Source: Campylobacter hepaticus (GTDB lineage Bacteria; Campylobacterota; Campylobacteria; Campylobacterales; Campylobacteraceae). From it: a DNA stretch of 64,000 nucleotides. Below, in pieces: positions 1 to 7,556 of the stretch. The notes beneath the pieces are model-generated. The model saw nothing but the letters and a program-made list of their open reading frames with translations, did not search any database and was not told the DNA's origin. The position numbers were made by a program, and so were the translations under genes. Position 1 is the first letter of the stretch. Each line of letters begins with the position of its first letter. The stretch covers positions 868,001 to 932,000 of the forward strand of contig NZ_CP031611.1 in NCBI RefSeq assembly GCF_001687475.2, written 5' to 3'.

Positions 1-2014
1 CTTTGCTTTCTTCATCACTTTGTTGGCTTTCATCAAGGGAGCGGCGTTTTCTGCTTTTACCATTAGCATCAGCTTTTATGGTGCCTTCGTTGACTAATTG
101 TCCTTGTATTTGAGCGTCATTTTGTATTGTTATGCCAGATGTTATAGTGCCTTTGTTTTGAATATCACCTATAATTTTGGTATTTGTTCCACTTATGGTT
201 ATTTTATCGATAGTTCCTAAATTACTTATAGCTGTATTAGAATATGATTGAATTAATGCTCCATTATTTACATTTATATCTGCTATTTTACCTTTTGCGT
301 TTAAAATAGCTTCTTGTCCTGATTTTATTGTTGAGTTATCAATGTTAAGTCCGCTTAAATTAGCTTGATTTTCTAATTTAATCGCATTTTGTTTTGCTTG
401 AACTACAGCTTGATTTTTTAGTTCTATTTTAGAAGCTTGAGATCCTGTGCCTAAAAAAATTCCATAATGATTACTATAAATTCCACTAGCTATTTGAGAG
501 CTTCCAACTATAATAAGTTCATCTAAATTTTGCCACTGTGCTATGCAAACACCAAAATGTTCTCCATAAACTATACTACCTTCTTCTAAAGTAATGGTAC
601 CAAACTTACCATAAGTTACAGAGATGCCAGCTTTTTTGGAGGCTATAAGACCTGTATTGGTTATATGTTTTATGGTTCCACCATTTTCTAATTTTATAGC
701 AGCACCGTAATTTACAGTTTTATCATTGGCAATGATGCCTTTATTGACAAAATGATCAATATTGCCACCATATACATGTACACTTGTGTTGCCACCATAT
801 ATAATACTTGTATTATAAACATAATTAATTTTTGCTGTTTTGTTAAATCTAATAGTATCATTACCATAAATAGTCCCACTATTAATGAAATTGTTAATAG
901 TTCTATTACCATTTACTTCTATAGCATTACTTTGATCGTTATTAGTACTCTTAATAGTCCCACTATTGATAAAGTTTTTAACATTTGAACCATTAAAAAT
1001 AATAGCTTGTTTTTTACCTTCTATATTTCCTGTATTAAGAATATTATCAATAATTGAATGTGCAAACTTAATAGCTTCTTGACTTGAACTCTCACTTTTT
1101 ATAGTCCCAGCATTAATAAAATTAGTAATTCTTGTTTGTTTTAAAGTTTCTATGGCTTTGCCATTTTCAGCTTTAATAGTATCCATATTTAAGAAATCAG
1201 TAATAGTAGTATTACTTAAATGCAATGCAGTGTCTTTAGCTTGTATGGTAGCAGTATTGATAAAATGTTTGACTGTAGCTTTGTGACGATTGTTATTGCC
1301 ACCATTGCTATCATTACCACTATCAAACTTAACCCCATACTTAGCCATATTACTTCCTATTAGACCCTCATTTAAAAAAAGATCTATAGTAGTATTACCA
1401 TGGTTTTTATCAGGTCTTCCTATAAGTACACTAGCATTATTAGAACTATTACTATGATTACCTACAATAATACCTGTATTAATGAAGTTTCCTATTTGTG
1501 TATCTTTGCCTTCAAATAAAATACCATCACCATTTGAAGCATATATAATACCTGAGTTTTTAAAAGAATCTAATTGTATCTTTCCATTATTTTCTCCCCA
1601 TATACCTATATAAACTTTTTTAATATAACCTTGATTGTCTATATCACCTACATGAATAGAACCATTATTAAAACTGCCCTTATTTTCTATGTTTAAAAAA
1701 CCAGCTATGATTCCTTTATTTAATATTTTTCTTATGTCTATTTTTTCATCAGTAGTTGCATGAACATAGAGTGTTTTTACGCCATTATTGCTACTACGAA
1801 CATAAGCGTATTTACCTAAAAAGATGCTATTGGTACTTCCATTACCATTTACTTCAATTTGAGTTCCTGGATAATATCCTAAAAGAGTATAGTAGTAATT
1901 ATTTCCTTGAGTATAAGGTATAGCGTAAGGTGGTCCACTAATTTGAGCTAAGGCTAAAGAGCTTAAACAAGAAATAGTAGCTAAAGATAAAATAAGTTTT
2001 TTGGAAGAAGCCAT
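1..2014 (-). CDS. Autotransporter-type passenger protein, phase-variable, 5' part only (runs off left edge)
   Basis: The frame is open from the ATG at 2014 to the window edge, about 671 codons with no stop. The protein starts MASSKKLILSLATISC and has a signal peptide ending around ALA-Q. The rest is a repetitive, Asn/Gly/Ile-rich passenger with many units of the form FINTGTI, NKGII and NSGTI, typical of right-handed beta-helix surface proteins. The beta-barrel, if present, would lie left of the window. An ATG at 2063 has a good ribosome site (AAAGGA) and would add 16 residues, but a G9 tract puts it out of frame, so expression from that start is OFF in this sequence. The first 462 bp, including upstream DNA, are identical to the copy at 55743-56204. 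Near the window edge the passenger has an unusual Arg/Ser/Glu/Lys/Asp-rich stretch (roughly 1-60). Function is inferred to be adhesion or surface variation. Confidence 0.8.
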   Translation of the reverse strand, partial: MASSKKLILSLATISCLSSLALAQISGPPYAIPYTQGNNYYYTLLGYYPGTQIEVNGNGSTNSIFLGKYAYVRSSNNGVKTLYVHATTDEKIDIRKILNKGIIAGFLNIENKGSFNNGSIHVGDIDNQGYIKKVYIGIWGENNGKIQLDSFKNSGIIYASNGDGILFEGKDTQIGNFINTGIIVGNHSNSSNNASVLIGRPDKNHGNTTIDLFLNEGLIGSNMAKYGVKFDSGNDSNGGNNNRHKATVKHFINTATIQAKDTALHLSNTTITDFLNMDTIKAENGKAIETLKQTRITNFINAGTIKSESSSQEAIKFAHSIIDNILNTGNIEGKKQAIIFNGSNVKNFINSGTIKSTNNDQSNAIEVNGNRTINNFINSGTIYGNDTIRFNKTAKINYVYNTSIIYGGNTSVHVYGGNIDHFVNKGIIANDKTVNYGAAIKLENGGTIKHITNTGLIASKKAGISVTYGKFGTITLEEGSIVYGEHFGVCIAQWQNLDELIIVGSSQIASGIYSNHYGIFLGTGSQASKIELKNQAVVQAKQNAIKLENQANLSGLNIDNSTIKSGQEAILNAKGKIADINVNNGALIQSYSNTAISNLGTIDKITISGTNTKIIGDIQNKGTITSGITIQNDAQIQGQLVNEGTIKADANGKSRKRRSLDESQQSDEESK

Positions 2015-2016
2015 TA

Positions 2017-2025
2017 CCCCCCCCC
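2017..2025 (-). repeat. Poly-G tract (G9), candidate phase-variation switch
   Basis: Nine consecutive C on the plus strand (G on the coding strand) lie between the ATG at 2063 and the ATG at 2014. The distance between those starts is 49 nt, so they are in different frames. G8 or G11 would join them. G9 gives a peptide of about 41 residues ending in TAG, and G10 gives TAA directly after the tract. Slipped-strand changes in such tracts are the standard contingency mechanism in Campylobacter. Confidence 0.85.
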
Positions 2026-2203
2026 GTGTTGTATACACTAGACTTTAAATATAATTTTTTCATAAAATATTATCCTTTATTTTAAAAAAATACAAAAATT
2101 GTAAAAACTAAAATATTATAAAAACTAGATATTGATTTTTAGTGTTTAATAAATTATTCAAACACAAACTTAAATGAATCAATTTATATAAAATGTTTCA
2201 TCT

Positions 2204-2223
2204 TAAAAGTAAGATAAAATACA
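2204..2223 (-). promoter_or_regulatory. 20-bp motif shared upstream of all three autotransporter genes
   Basis: On the coding strand it reads TGTATTTTATCTTACTTTTA. The same 20 bases occur at 51693-51712 ahead of the plus-strand autotransporter pseudogene, whose upstream DNA is otherwise largely different, and at 56133-56152 within the identical repeat. Conservation in otherwise diverged noncoding DNA suggests a promoter or regulator site. Which factor uses it is unknown. Confidence 0.5.
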
Positions 2224-2281
2224 TAAAGTAAATAAGCAATAATAAGTAATTTTGTTTTAAAGGAAGGTTAAAAAGTAAGGT

Positions 2282-3658
2282 TTAGGCTATAAAATCAGTG
2301 CTTTCATAAGCTGGATTTTTATCTTTAAAAGAAGATTTATCTTTAAGAAATATCACTTCTACAGTTCCAACAGGTCCATTTCTGTTTTTTCCTACTATGA
2401 TTTCAGCATTTTCTTGAATAGGATTTGATATAAAAAGCCTTTCATAGGTTTTACCTTCAGCTTTAGCTTTATTTTCTCTTTCTTTTTCTTCTTGTTCTCT
2501 ATATACCTCATCACGATAGACAAATAAAATAGTATCAGCATCTTGTTCTATGGCACCACTTTCACGCAAATCGCTCATTAAAGGGCGTTTATTTGCACGT
2601 TGCTCTAGGCTACGATTAAGTTGAGAAAGCGCTATGATAGGTATATCTAATTCCCTTGCTAGAAGTTTTAAACCTCTTGAAATTTCACTCACTTGTAAAT
2701 GCCTGTCATTAAAATTTGAATTGCTCATCATAAGCCCTATATAATCTATCACACAAAGTCCTATACTTTCTTCTTGAGATTTTAAACGTCTTAAAATAGC
2801 CCTTAAGTCTGTAATGCTTGCATAAGCGCCATCATAAATGTATAATTTCTTTTTAGAATAGTCATTGCAAGCATCACCCACACGCCCCCATTCATCATCA
2901 TTTAAATCTGCTGTTAAAATTTTTTGCAAGGGGATTGAAGTTTTTGAAGAAAGCATTCTTTGTAAAATATGTGTAGCAGGCATTTCAAGAGAGAATAAAA
3001 CTACACCTTTATCTTGTTTTAAAACCTTGTCTATAAAATTAAGACAAAGAGTAGTTTTTCCCATACCTGGACGTGCAGCGATGATAATAAGCTCACCGCC
3101 TTTAAAACCCTTAGTCATTTTATTTAAATTTACAAAGCCTGTATCAAGACCTATGATGGTTTTATCTTTTAATTCTTTTTGTTTTTTGTATTCTTCAAGA
3201 AGCTCAGAAATGATTAAAGTGATTTCTTTTATATTTTTAGAATTAGCACGATTGGTTATGTTAAAAATTTCCTTGCCTATTTCATCTGCGATTTGATTAA
3301 CATCAAGGTTATTGTTGATGCGAGTTGGTAAAAAATGAGCAAAATTTAAAAGCTGTCTTTTGATGGATTTTTCACGTAATTCTTTTACATAAGCTAACAA
3401 ATCTATCATAGAAGGAGTGGCAAGAATTTCTGTTATGATTTGCTCGTCTATATTAGCATGTTTTCTTAAAAAGCTTAAAGAAATAGGTTCATTAGCATTT
3501 GCACAAGCTATCATGGCTTTAAAAATGTCTTGATGCGCTTTAAGGCTAAAATCTTTTGGATCAATATCCCCTGCTATACTTGCATAAGCATCCTCACTCA
3601 TCATACAAGTACTTAAAATAGCTCTTTCTAAATCTAAATCATAGTGTTCTTGTTGCAC
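2282..3658 (-). CDS. dnaB: Replicative DNA helicase DnaB
   Basis: Hexameric helicase that unwinds DNA at the replication fork and recruits primase. It has an N-terminal all-helical domain (about 1-100) and a RecA-like domain with Walker A ARPGMGKTT at 195-203. Later come the Walker B-type hydrophobic strand ending VIDYIG and the ALSQLNR and DLRESGAIEQDAD motifs. At 458 aa the length is normal. The start is GTG at 3658 with AAGGA six bases upstream; there is no ATG in that frame nearby. It is divergent from the outer-membrane protein gene at 3829, and its 3' end lies next to the autotransporter cassette, as in a rearranged locus. Confidence 0.95.
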   Translation of the reverse strand: MQQEHYDLDLERAILSTCMMSEDAYASIAGDIDPKDFSLKAHQDIFKAMIACANANEPISLSFLRKHANIDEQIITEILATPSMIDLLAYVKELREKSIKRQLLNFAHFLPTRINNNLDVNQIADEIGKEIFNITNRANSKNIKEITLIISELLEEYKKQKELKDKTIIGLDTGFVNLNKMTKGFKGGELIIIAARPGMGKTTLCLNFIDKVLKQDKGVVLFSLEMPATHILQRMLSSKTSIPLQKILTADLNDDEWGRVGDACNDYSKKKLYIYDGAYASITDLRAILRRLKSQEESIGLCVIDYIGLMMSNSNFNDRHLQVSEISRGLKLLARELDIPIIALSQLNRSLEQRANKRPLMSDLRESGAIEQDADTILFVYRDEVYREQEEKERENKAKAEGKTYERLFISNPIQENAEIIVGKNRNGPVGTVEVIFLKDKSSFKDKNPAYESTDFIA

Positions 3659-3748
3659 TCATTTTCCTTGAAAATATATTTTATAAAATAAAATTTTATC
3701 TAAAAAAACTTAAATCCAAAACAAGTTAATAATACATGAATCTTAAAA

Positions 3749-3784
3749 TGTAATTTATCACGATTTAAAATAATATCAGTTACA
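3749..3784 (+). promoter_or_regulatory. Possible operator between dnaB and the outer-membrane protein gene
   Basis: The 170-bp intergenic region holds a TGTAA half-site at 3749-3753 and a TTACA half-site at 3780-3784. From memory, the C. jejuni homologue of the downstream gene (Cj0561c) is repressed by CmeR, a TetR-family regulator that binds TGTAA-type inverted repeats. The spacing here is wider than a usual TetR palindrome, so this is only a candidate. Confidence 0.3.
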
Positions 3785-3828
3785 ATTATTATTTTAATTT
3801 TAATGCATAAAATTTCAAGGAGTGAGTT

Positions 3829-4749
3829 CTGAAAAAATATTTATTTTTATGTTTTGCAAGTTGCATTTTAGCTATGGCTATAGATTTTGAAGATGGATTA
3901 AGTGGGAATTTAAGCCTAGGTGTAGGTATGAGAAATGTAAAAAGCAATCTTTCTACTTTAACAAATGAAGATTTCTTAAGTGATTATAATGCTAAAAATT
4001 CAAGCTCTGCTTTTATACCTTTTTTGGGTGTAGAACTTTATTATGGGAATTTTATCCAAAAGGATAGAATTTTTATTAAAAATTATAATGGAAGAGATAT
4101 AAGTGGTGTAATTTTAGGCTATGAAAAGGCTTATTTAGAAAACCTTAGCACTTCTTTTGCCCTAGTTTCATCTTTAAGAACTAAAGCATATGCTAATGTT
4201 TACCAAATAGGTCAAAGAGAAAAAACAGATCTTAGTAAATATGGCTTTAAAATCTCTCAAACCTATGAAAATGATTTTGGCATACTAAATGCTTCATATT
4301 TACTTAGTAAAAATAAATATGATAAAGATAGTATTATGTATAGTTCTTTAAAAAGAGAAGGATACTATCATGAATTTGAAATTAATTATAAATTTACTTT
4401 ACTTGATTTAGGCTTGCATTATGATCATAATAACGCAAAAGGGAAAGCACAAAGTTATTCTAGATATGGGATAAATCTTGGAATTTATCTTGCTTTTGCT
4501 CAAGATTATATTTTTAACCCTTATTTAAATCTTAGCAAGTATAAAGCACAAGAAGATGATCCTATTTTTCATCAAAAGCAAAATGGAAAGATTAGAAAAC
4601 TTAATGTAAAATTCATTAAAAATCAATTTTTAGGATATGATGGGCTTTACAGTTTTGTAAACTATGGTACAGAAAGAAGAAATAGCGATATAAGTTTTTA
4701 TGATGAAAAATATCAATTTCTTTTAACAGGTATAGGTTATAAATTTTAA
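3829..4749 (+). CDS. Putative outer-membrane or periplasmic beta-barrel protein (Cj0561-like)
   Basis: Composition and pattern are those of a small outer-membrane barrel: alternating aromatic strands (for example LGVELYYGNF and YELNYKF-like segments) and a C-terminal TGIGYKF ending in Phe. The first ATG in frame (3874) lies inside the signal peptide. Reading back, the frame gives KKYLFLCFASCILA from a CTG codon at 3829, and AAGGAG at 3817-3822 sits six bases before it. I therefore place the start at CTG, giving 306 residues with a normal signal peptide. It is divergent from dnaB. Function is unknown; in C. jejuni the homologue is, as I recall, a CmeR-controlled gene linked to colonisation. 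Confidence 0.75.
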   Translation: MKKYLFLCFASCILAMAIDFEDGLSGNLSLGVGMRNVKSNLSTLTNEDFLSDYNAKNSSSAFIPFLGVELYYGNFIQKDRIFIKNYNGRDISGVILGYEKAYLENLSTSFALVSSLRTKAYANVYQIGQREKTDLSKYGFKISQTYENDFGILNASYLLSKNKYDKDSIMYSSLKREGYYHEFEINYKFTLLDLGLHYDHNNAKGKAQSYSRYGINLGIYLAFAQDYIFNPYLNLSKYKAQEDDPIFHQKQNGKIRKLNVKFIKNQFLGYDGLYSFVNYGTERRNSDISFYDEKYQFLLTGIGYKF

Positions 4750-4756
4750 AAATATT

Positions 4757-4790
4757 TTAAATCTATAAATTTTTACATTTATAGATTTAA
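4757..4790. terminator. Bidirectional terminator hairpin
   Basis: A perfect 14-bp inverted repeat (4757-4770 with 4777-4790) has a 6-nt loop and lies between two convergent genes, just after the stop at 4749 and before the stop at 4806. The stem is AT-rich with short U runs on both sides. Confidence 0.65.
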
Positions 4791-4805
4791 GCATTTATCT
4801 TGATT

Positions 4806-5741
4806 TTAAAGCACAGAAAGAATTTTTACAGCATCATTAAGCCCTGTAACTATGCTAGCACCATTTTTAGTAGCAATATCTCCTGCTATAAAAATACCCT
4901 TAACATTGCTTTGCTTATTTTCATCCATCAAAGGCACACCCTTATCATCTACACTAATACCGCATTTTTGTAAAAAATCAATAGGAGTAGATCCTCCTAT
5001 GGCATAAATGATTCTATCATAAATTTGGGTGGTATTATCGTTAAATTCTACTTTAGCTTTAGCGTTTTCATCTTGGACTTGGTTAATATCTACACCCAAT
5101 TTTAATTCTATCTTAGCACAAGCTTGTGCTTGATGGATATCTTTAAGATTGATATCATTTAATCTAGTGAATTCTTTTTTACGATAACAAAGACTTATTT
5201 TATTTGACTTAGCTAAATCTAAAGCATATTCTACTGCTGAATTTCCTCCTCCTACAACTAAGATATTTTCATTTCCCAAAACCGCATTGGCATTAAAATT
5301 AATAATCTTTGCTAAACTTGAAGGAAGTTTATAATCAGGCTTATTAGGCTTACCCATTCTACCTATAGCAACAATGATATATTTACACTCATAAAGCCCC
5401 TTACTTGTGCTTAGTATAAATCCTTCATCATTTTTTTTAAGGCTTTCTACTTCACAAGCTAATTCTAATGCTATATTATGTTCTTTTAAAGCATTTTGAA
5501 AAGTTTGTATAGTACTTTCTTTAGTACCATCTTCAAAAGGAATATGACTATAATTAGTTGCTTCACAACCCTTATAAGCCTTATCCACCCTTTTACCATC
5601 TTTGTAAAATTGCATTAAGGTTTGGCAAATATGATTTGATTTTTCTAAAATCAAAACTTCTTTATTTTTAAGTTTTGCCTCAACTGCACAAGCTATACCT
5701 GTTGGACCTGCACCTATTATGATTAAATCTAATTTTTTCAT
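4806..5741 (-). CDS. YpdA-like FAD/NAD(P)-dependent oxidoreductase
   Basis: Thioredoxin-reductase-fold flavoprotein of 311 aa. It has an N-terminal FAD-binding motif GAGPTGIA (about residues 10-17), a second dinucleotide motif VVGGGNSAVEYA in the middle and a C-terminal FAD-binding GIFIAGDIAT. There is no CxxC redox pair, so it is not a thioredoxin reductase. That absence and the motif layout resemble YpdA, the bacillithiol disulfide reductase family. Campylobacter is not known to make bacillithiol, so the substrate is open. It corresponds in position to Cj0559 of C. jejuni. It is monocistronic, with an ATG start. Confidence 0.75.
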   Translation of the reverse strand: MKKLDLIIIGAGPTGIACAVEAKLKNKEVLILEKSNHICQTLMQFYKDGKRVDKAYKGCEATNYSHIPFEDGTKESTIQTFQNALKEHNIALELACEVESLKKNDEGFILSTSKGLYECKYIIVAIGRMGKPNKPDYKLPSSLAKIINFNANAVLGNENILVVGGGNSAVEYALDLAKSNKISLCYRKKEFTRLNDINLKDIHQAQACAKIELKLGVDINQVQDENAKAKVEFNDNTTQIYDRIIYAIGGSTPIDFLQKCGISVDDKGVPLMDENKQSNVKGIFIAGDIATKNGASIVTGLNDAVKILSVL

Positions 5742-5904
5742 TTTATCTGCCTTTCGGTTTTAATTTTTTGTATCATTTATCAAGTTTTTTATAAATTAAG
5801 GATTATACACTTAAAAAGACTTTAAATCTTAATGCTAAGGTTTAAAGTTTTTTTTAAATTAAAGTTTTAATTTTAAAATTTAGCTTTTTAAAAGCTTTAA
5901 AAAT

Positions 5905-6474
5905 TTACTTATTTGCTCTTTCGATGTACTCACCACGCACAGTATCAACGCGGATGACTTCACCTTCTAAAACATGGAAAGGAATTTGCACTACTGCGCC
6001 TGTTTGAAGGGTTGCAGGTTTTTTATTAGATCCTTGAGTGTCACCTTTAAAATTAGGAGCTGTTTGGATTATTTTTAGTTCGACAACTTGTGGAACTTCA
6101 ACACCTATGGCTTTACCATTGTGAAACAATACTTCAACCATCATACCATCAAGCATCCATTTTTTTGCCTCGCCTACATCTTCATCGCTAATTGCTACTT
6201 GTTCGTAAGTTTGCGTATCCATGAATTGACAATTTTCACCATCATCATAAAGGTATTGCATGGTTTTATTTTCTAAATTAGGAGCTTCGCATTTATCTCC
6301 TGCATGAAAAGTTTTTTCAAGGACTTTTCCATCGATAAAAGATTTTATTTTAATGCGTACAAAAGCAGGTCCTTTTCCTGGTTTTACATGCTGATATTCA
6401 ACTATTTTAAAAGGAATTCCATCAATTTCTATCTTAAGACCTTTTTTTAAATCACCCATTGAATAAGATGCCAT
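5905..6474 (-). CDS. efp: Elongation factor P
   Basis: Binds the ribosome between the P and E sites and relieves stalling at polyproline. It is a full-length 189-aa protein with the three beta-barrel domains expected of EF-P. The conserved loop [12 protein letters not shown] has Lys34, the site modified in many bacteria. The C-terminal domain carries the [18 protein letters not shown] signature. The ATG at 6474 follows an AAGGAAA site. It stands alone, upstream of and divergent from rnpB. Confidence 0.97.
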   Translation of the reverse strand: MASYSMGDLKKGLKIEIDGIPFKIVEYQHVKPGKGPAFVRIKIKSFIDGKVLEKTFHAGDKCEAPNLENKTMQYLYDDGENCQFMDTQTYEQVAISDEDVGEAKKWMLDGMMVEVLFHNGKAIGVEVPQVVELKIIQTAPNFKGDTQGSNKKPATLQTGAVVQIPFHVLEGEVIRVDTVRGEYIERANK

Positions 6475-6573
6475 AAATTTCCTTTTTTAAAAAATCAAGC
6501 TTTATTTTAACAAATTTTAGTTGAGATCACAATAAAATGATTTGATTTGATAAAAAAATAAGAAAAATAATGT

Positions 6574-6579
6574 TAAAAT
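6574..6579 (+). promoter_or_regulatory. Probable sigma70 -10 element of rnpB
   Basis: TAAAAT within TGTTAAAAT lies 12 bases before the first paired base of the RNase P RNA. A T-rich -35 region, as usual in Campylobacter, precedes it. It fits the extended -10 style of this genus. Confidence 0.45.
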
Positions 6580-6590
6580 TTATACCTAAA

Positions 6591-6901
6591 GCATAGCAAA
6601 TGCTCGCTTCTTTTTAGAAGAGGAAAGTCCGGGCTGCTAAAGACAAACATTCCATCTAACCGATGGCTAGGGCAACCTAAGGGATAGTGCAACAGAAAGT
6701 AAACTACCGCATGTGCGGAAAAGGTGAAACGGTGGGGTAAAAGCCCACCAGCGATTTTGGTAACAATTTCGGCTATGTAAACCCAATGTGCAGCAAGAAG
6801 GGATGGTTGATGTCTTTATTTAAACCCTTCGCTTGATTTTGCTTGCAAAAGCAAAACTAGATAAATGAGCATTCTCGACAGAACTCGGCTTATCGCTATG
6901 C
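6591..6901 (+). ncRNA. rnpB: RNase P RNA (class A)
   Basis: Catalytic RNA of RNase P, which trims tRNA and tmRNA 5' ends. Diagnostic conserved segments are present: GAGGAAAGTCCGGGC near 6619-6633, ACAGAAAGTAAACTACC in the middle, GGTAAAAG, and the 3' segment with CAGAACTCGGCTTATC. The terminal helix P1 forms between GCATAGC (6591-6597) and GCTATGC (6895-6901), which sets both ends. It converges with the small flagellar gene at 6904. Confidence 0.95.
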
Positions 6902-6903
6902 TT

Positions 6904-7179
6904 TTAAGGTTTAAAATAAGTCAAGGCTTTTTGGAATTTTTGAATTTCTACTGCTTTGCTTTTTTTCTTTTGGCTGATTAATTGTATAGCCTCTTGGAAG
7001 AGAGATTGAAGTTGGATAAAAATATCCTTAGTGTTTATTGCTAAACACTCTTTAGACTGCGAACTTTTAGCTAAATCTTGGACATATTGTTTTAAATCAA
7101 GTTTATCTAGTAAATTTTCAAGCTTATCTATATTTTCTTCTATTAAAGCGAGTTTAAAATCATTAAGCCATTGTTTCAT
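6904..7179 (-). CDS. Small protein in the FliT position of the fliD-fliS operon
   Basis: About 91 residues, highly helical and Lys/Gln/Leu-rich, with no recognisable catalytic motif. It directly follows and overlaps the end of fliS by 17 nt. In many bacteria fliT, the FliD chaperone, takes this place, so a flagellar chaperone role is inferred from position only. I use the ATG at 7179, which has GGAGG upstream inside fliS; a longer reading starts with TTG at 7206 and has no ribosome site. It corresponds to Cj0550 in position. Confidence 0.65.
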   Translation of the reverse strand: MKQWLNDFKLALIEENIDKLENLLDKLDLKQYVQDLAKSSQSKECLAINTKDIFIQLQSLFQEAIQLISQKKKSKAVEIQKFQKALTYFKP

Positions 7180-7546
7180 TTTGATGCACTTCCCTCCATG
7201 CTTCAAGCAAACCTCTAGTTACATTAATAACCTCATTGATTCTTTCTTCGCTATTTTCTAAATTAGCTAAAGATAATAACTGAATTTCTCTTGTATATAA
7301 ACCGCTTAAATAATGCGCTACTTCTCCACCCTTATCATAATCTAAAGTATTAATAAGTTCTATAAAAATAGCACTTGTTCTTTTTATAAAATACACTCTT
7401 TGTTCTATGTCTTCATTTTTTATAGCTACTTTTGCCCTAGCACAAAAGCGTAAAATTCCCTCATAGAGCATTTCTATGAGTTTTTGAGAAGATTCTATGC
7501 CTACTTGATTTTGAGAGTAGATATTATAAGCTAGATTGTTTTGCAT
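7163..7546 (-). CDS. fliS: Flagellin export chaperone FliS
   Basis: A 127-aa helical-bundle chaperone that binds the flagellin C-terminus in the cytosol before export. FliS signatures are visible: an N-terminal AYNIYSQNQVGIESSQKLIEM-type segment, the LMLYEGILRF-like helix and a C-terminal ARGLLEAW-type helix (here TRGLLEAWREV). It lies 10 nt after fliD in the same operon and overlaps the following small gene. Confidence 0.92.
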   Translation of the reverse strand: MQNNLAYNIYSQNQVGIESSQKLIEMLYEGILRFCARAKVAIKNEDIEQRVYFIKRTSAIFIELINTLDYDKGGEVAHYLSGLYTREIQLLSLANLENSEERINEVINVTRGLLEAWREVHQNETMA

Positions 7547-7556
7547 TGGTTTTTCC

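Larger units (their letters stand above)
1814..2275 (-). repeat. 462-bp direct repeat, copy A (autotransporter 5' cassette)
   Basis: I compared this stretch base by base with 55743-56204 and found no difference and no indel (constant offset 53929). It holds the upstream region, a ribosome site, an ATG, the G9 tract, the signal peptide and the first part of the mature protein. Homology continues inside the genes, but less exactly. The outer end stops six bases before the dnaB stop codon. Perfect identity over noncoding and coding DNA alike suggests recent duplication or gene conversion. Confidence 0.95.

Noticed and set aside
712-912. Hydrophobic open frame on the minus strand inside the same gene
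   Set aside because: It overlaps the longer, continuous passenger frame (1-2014) in another phase and only reflects its base composition.
752-988. Open frame on the plus strand inside the left autotransporter gene
   Set aside because: It lies exactly opposite the passenger frame; the low-complexity, Ile/Thr-rich reading is the complement of the repeat. There is no ribosome site.
7180-7206. Longer start (TTG 7206) for the small gene after fliS
   Set aside because: There is no ribosome site, and it lies deeper inside fliS; the ATG at 7179 has GGAGG upstream.
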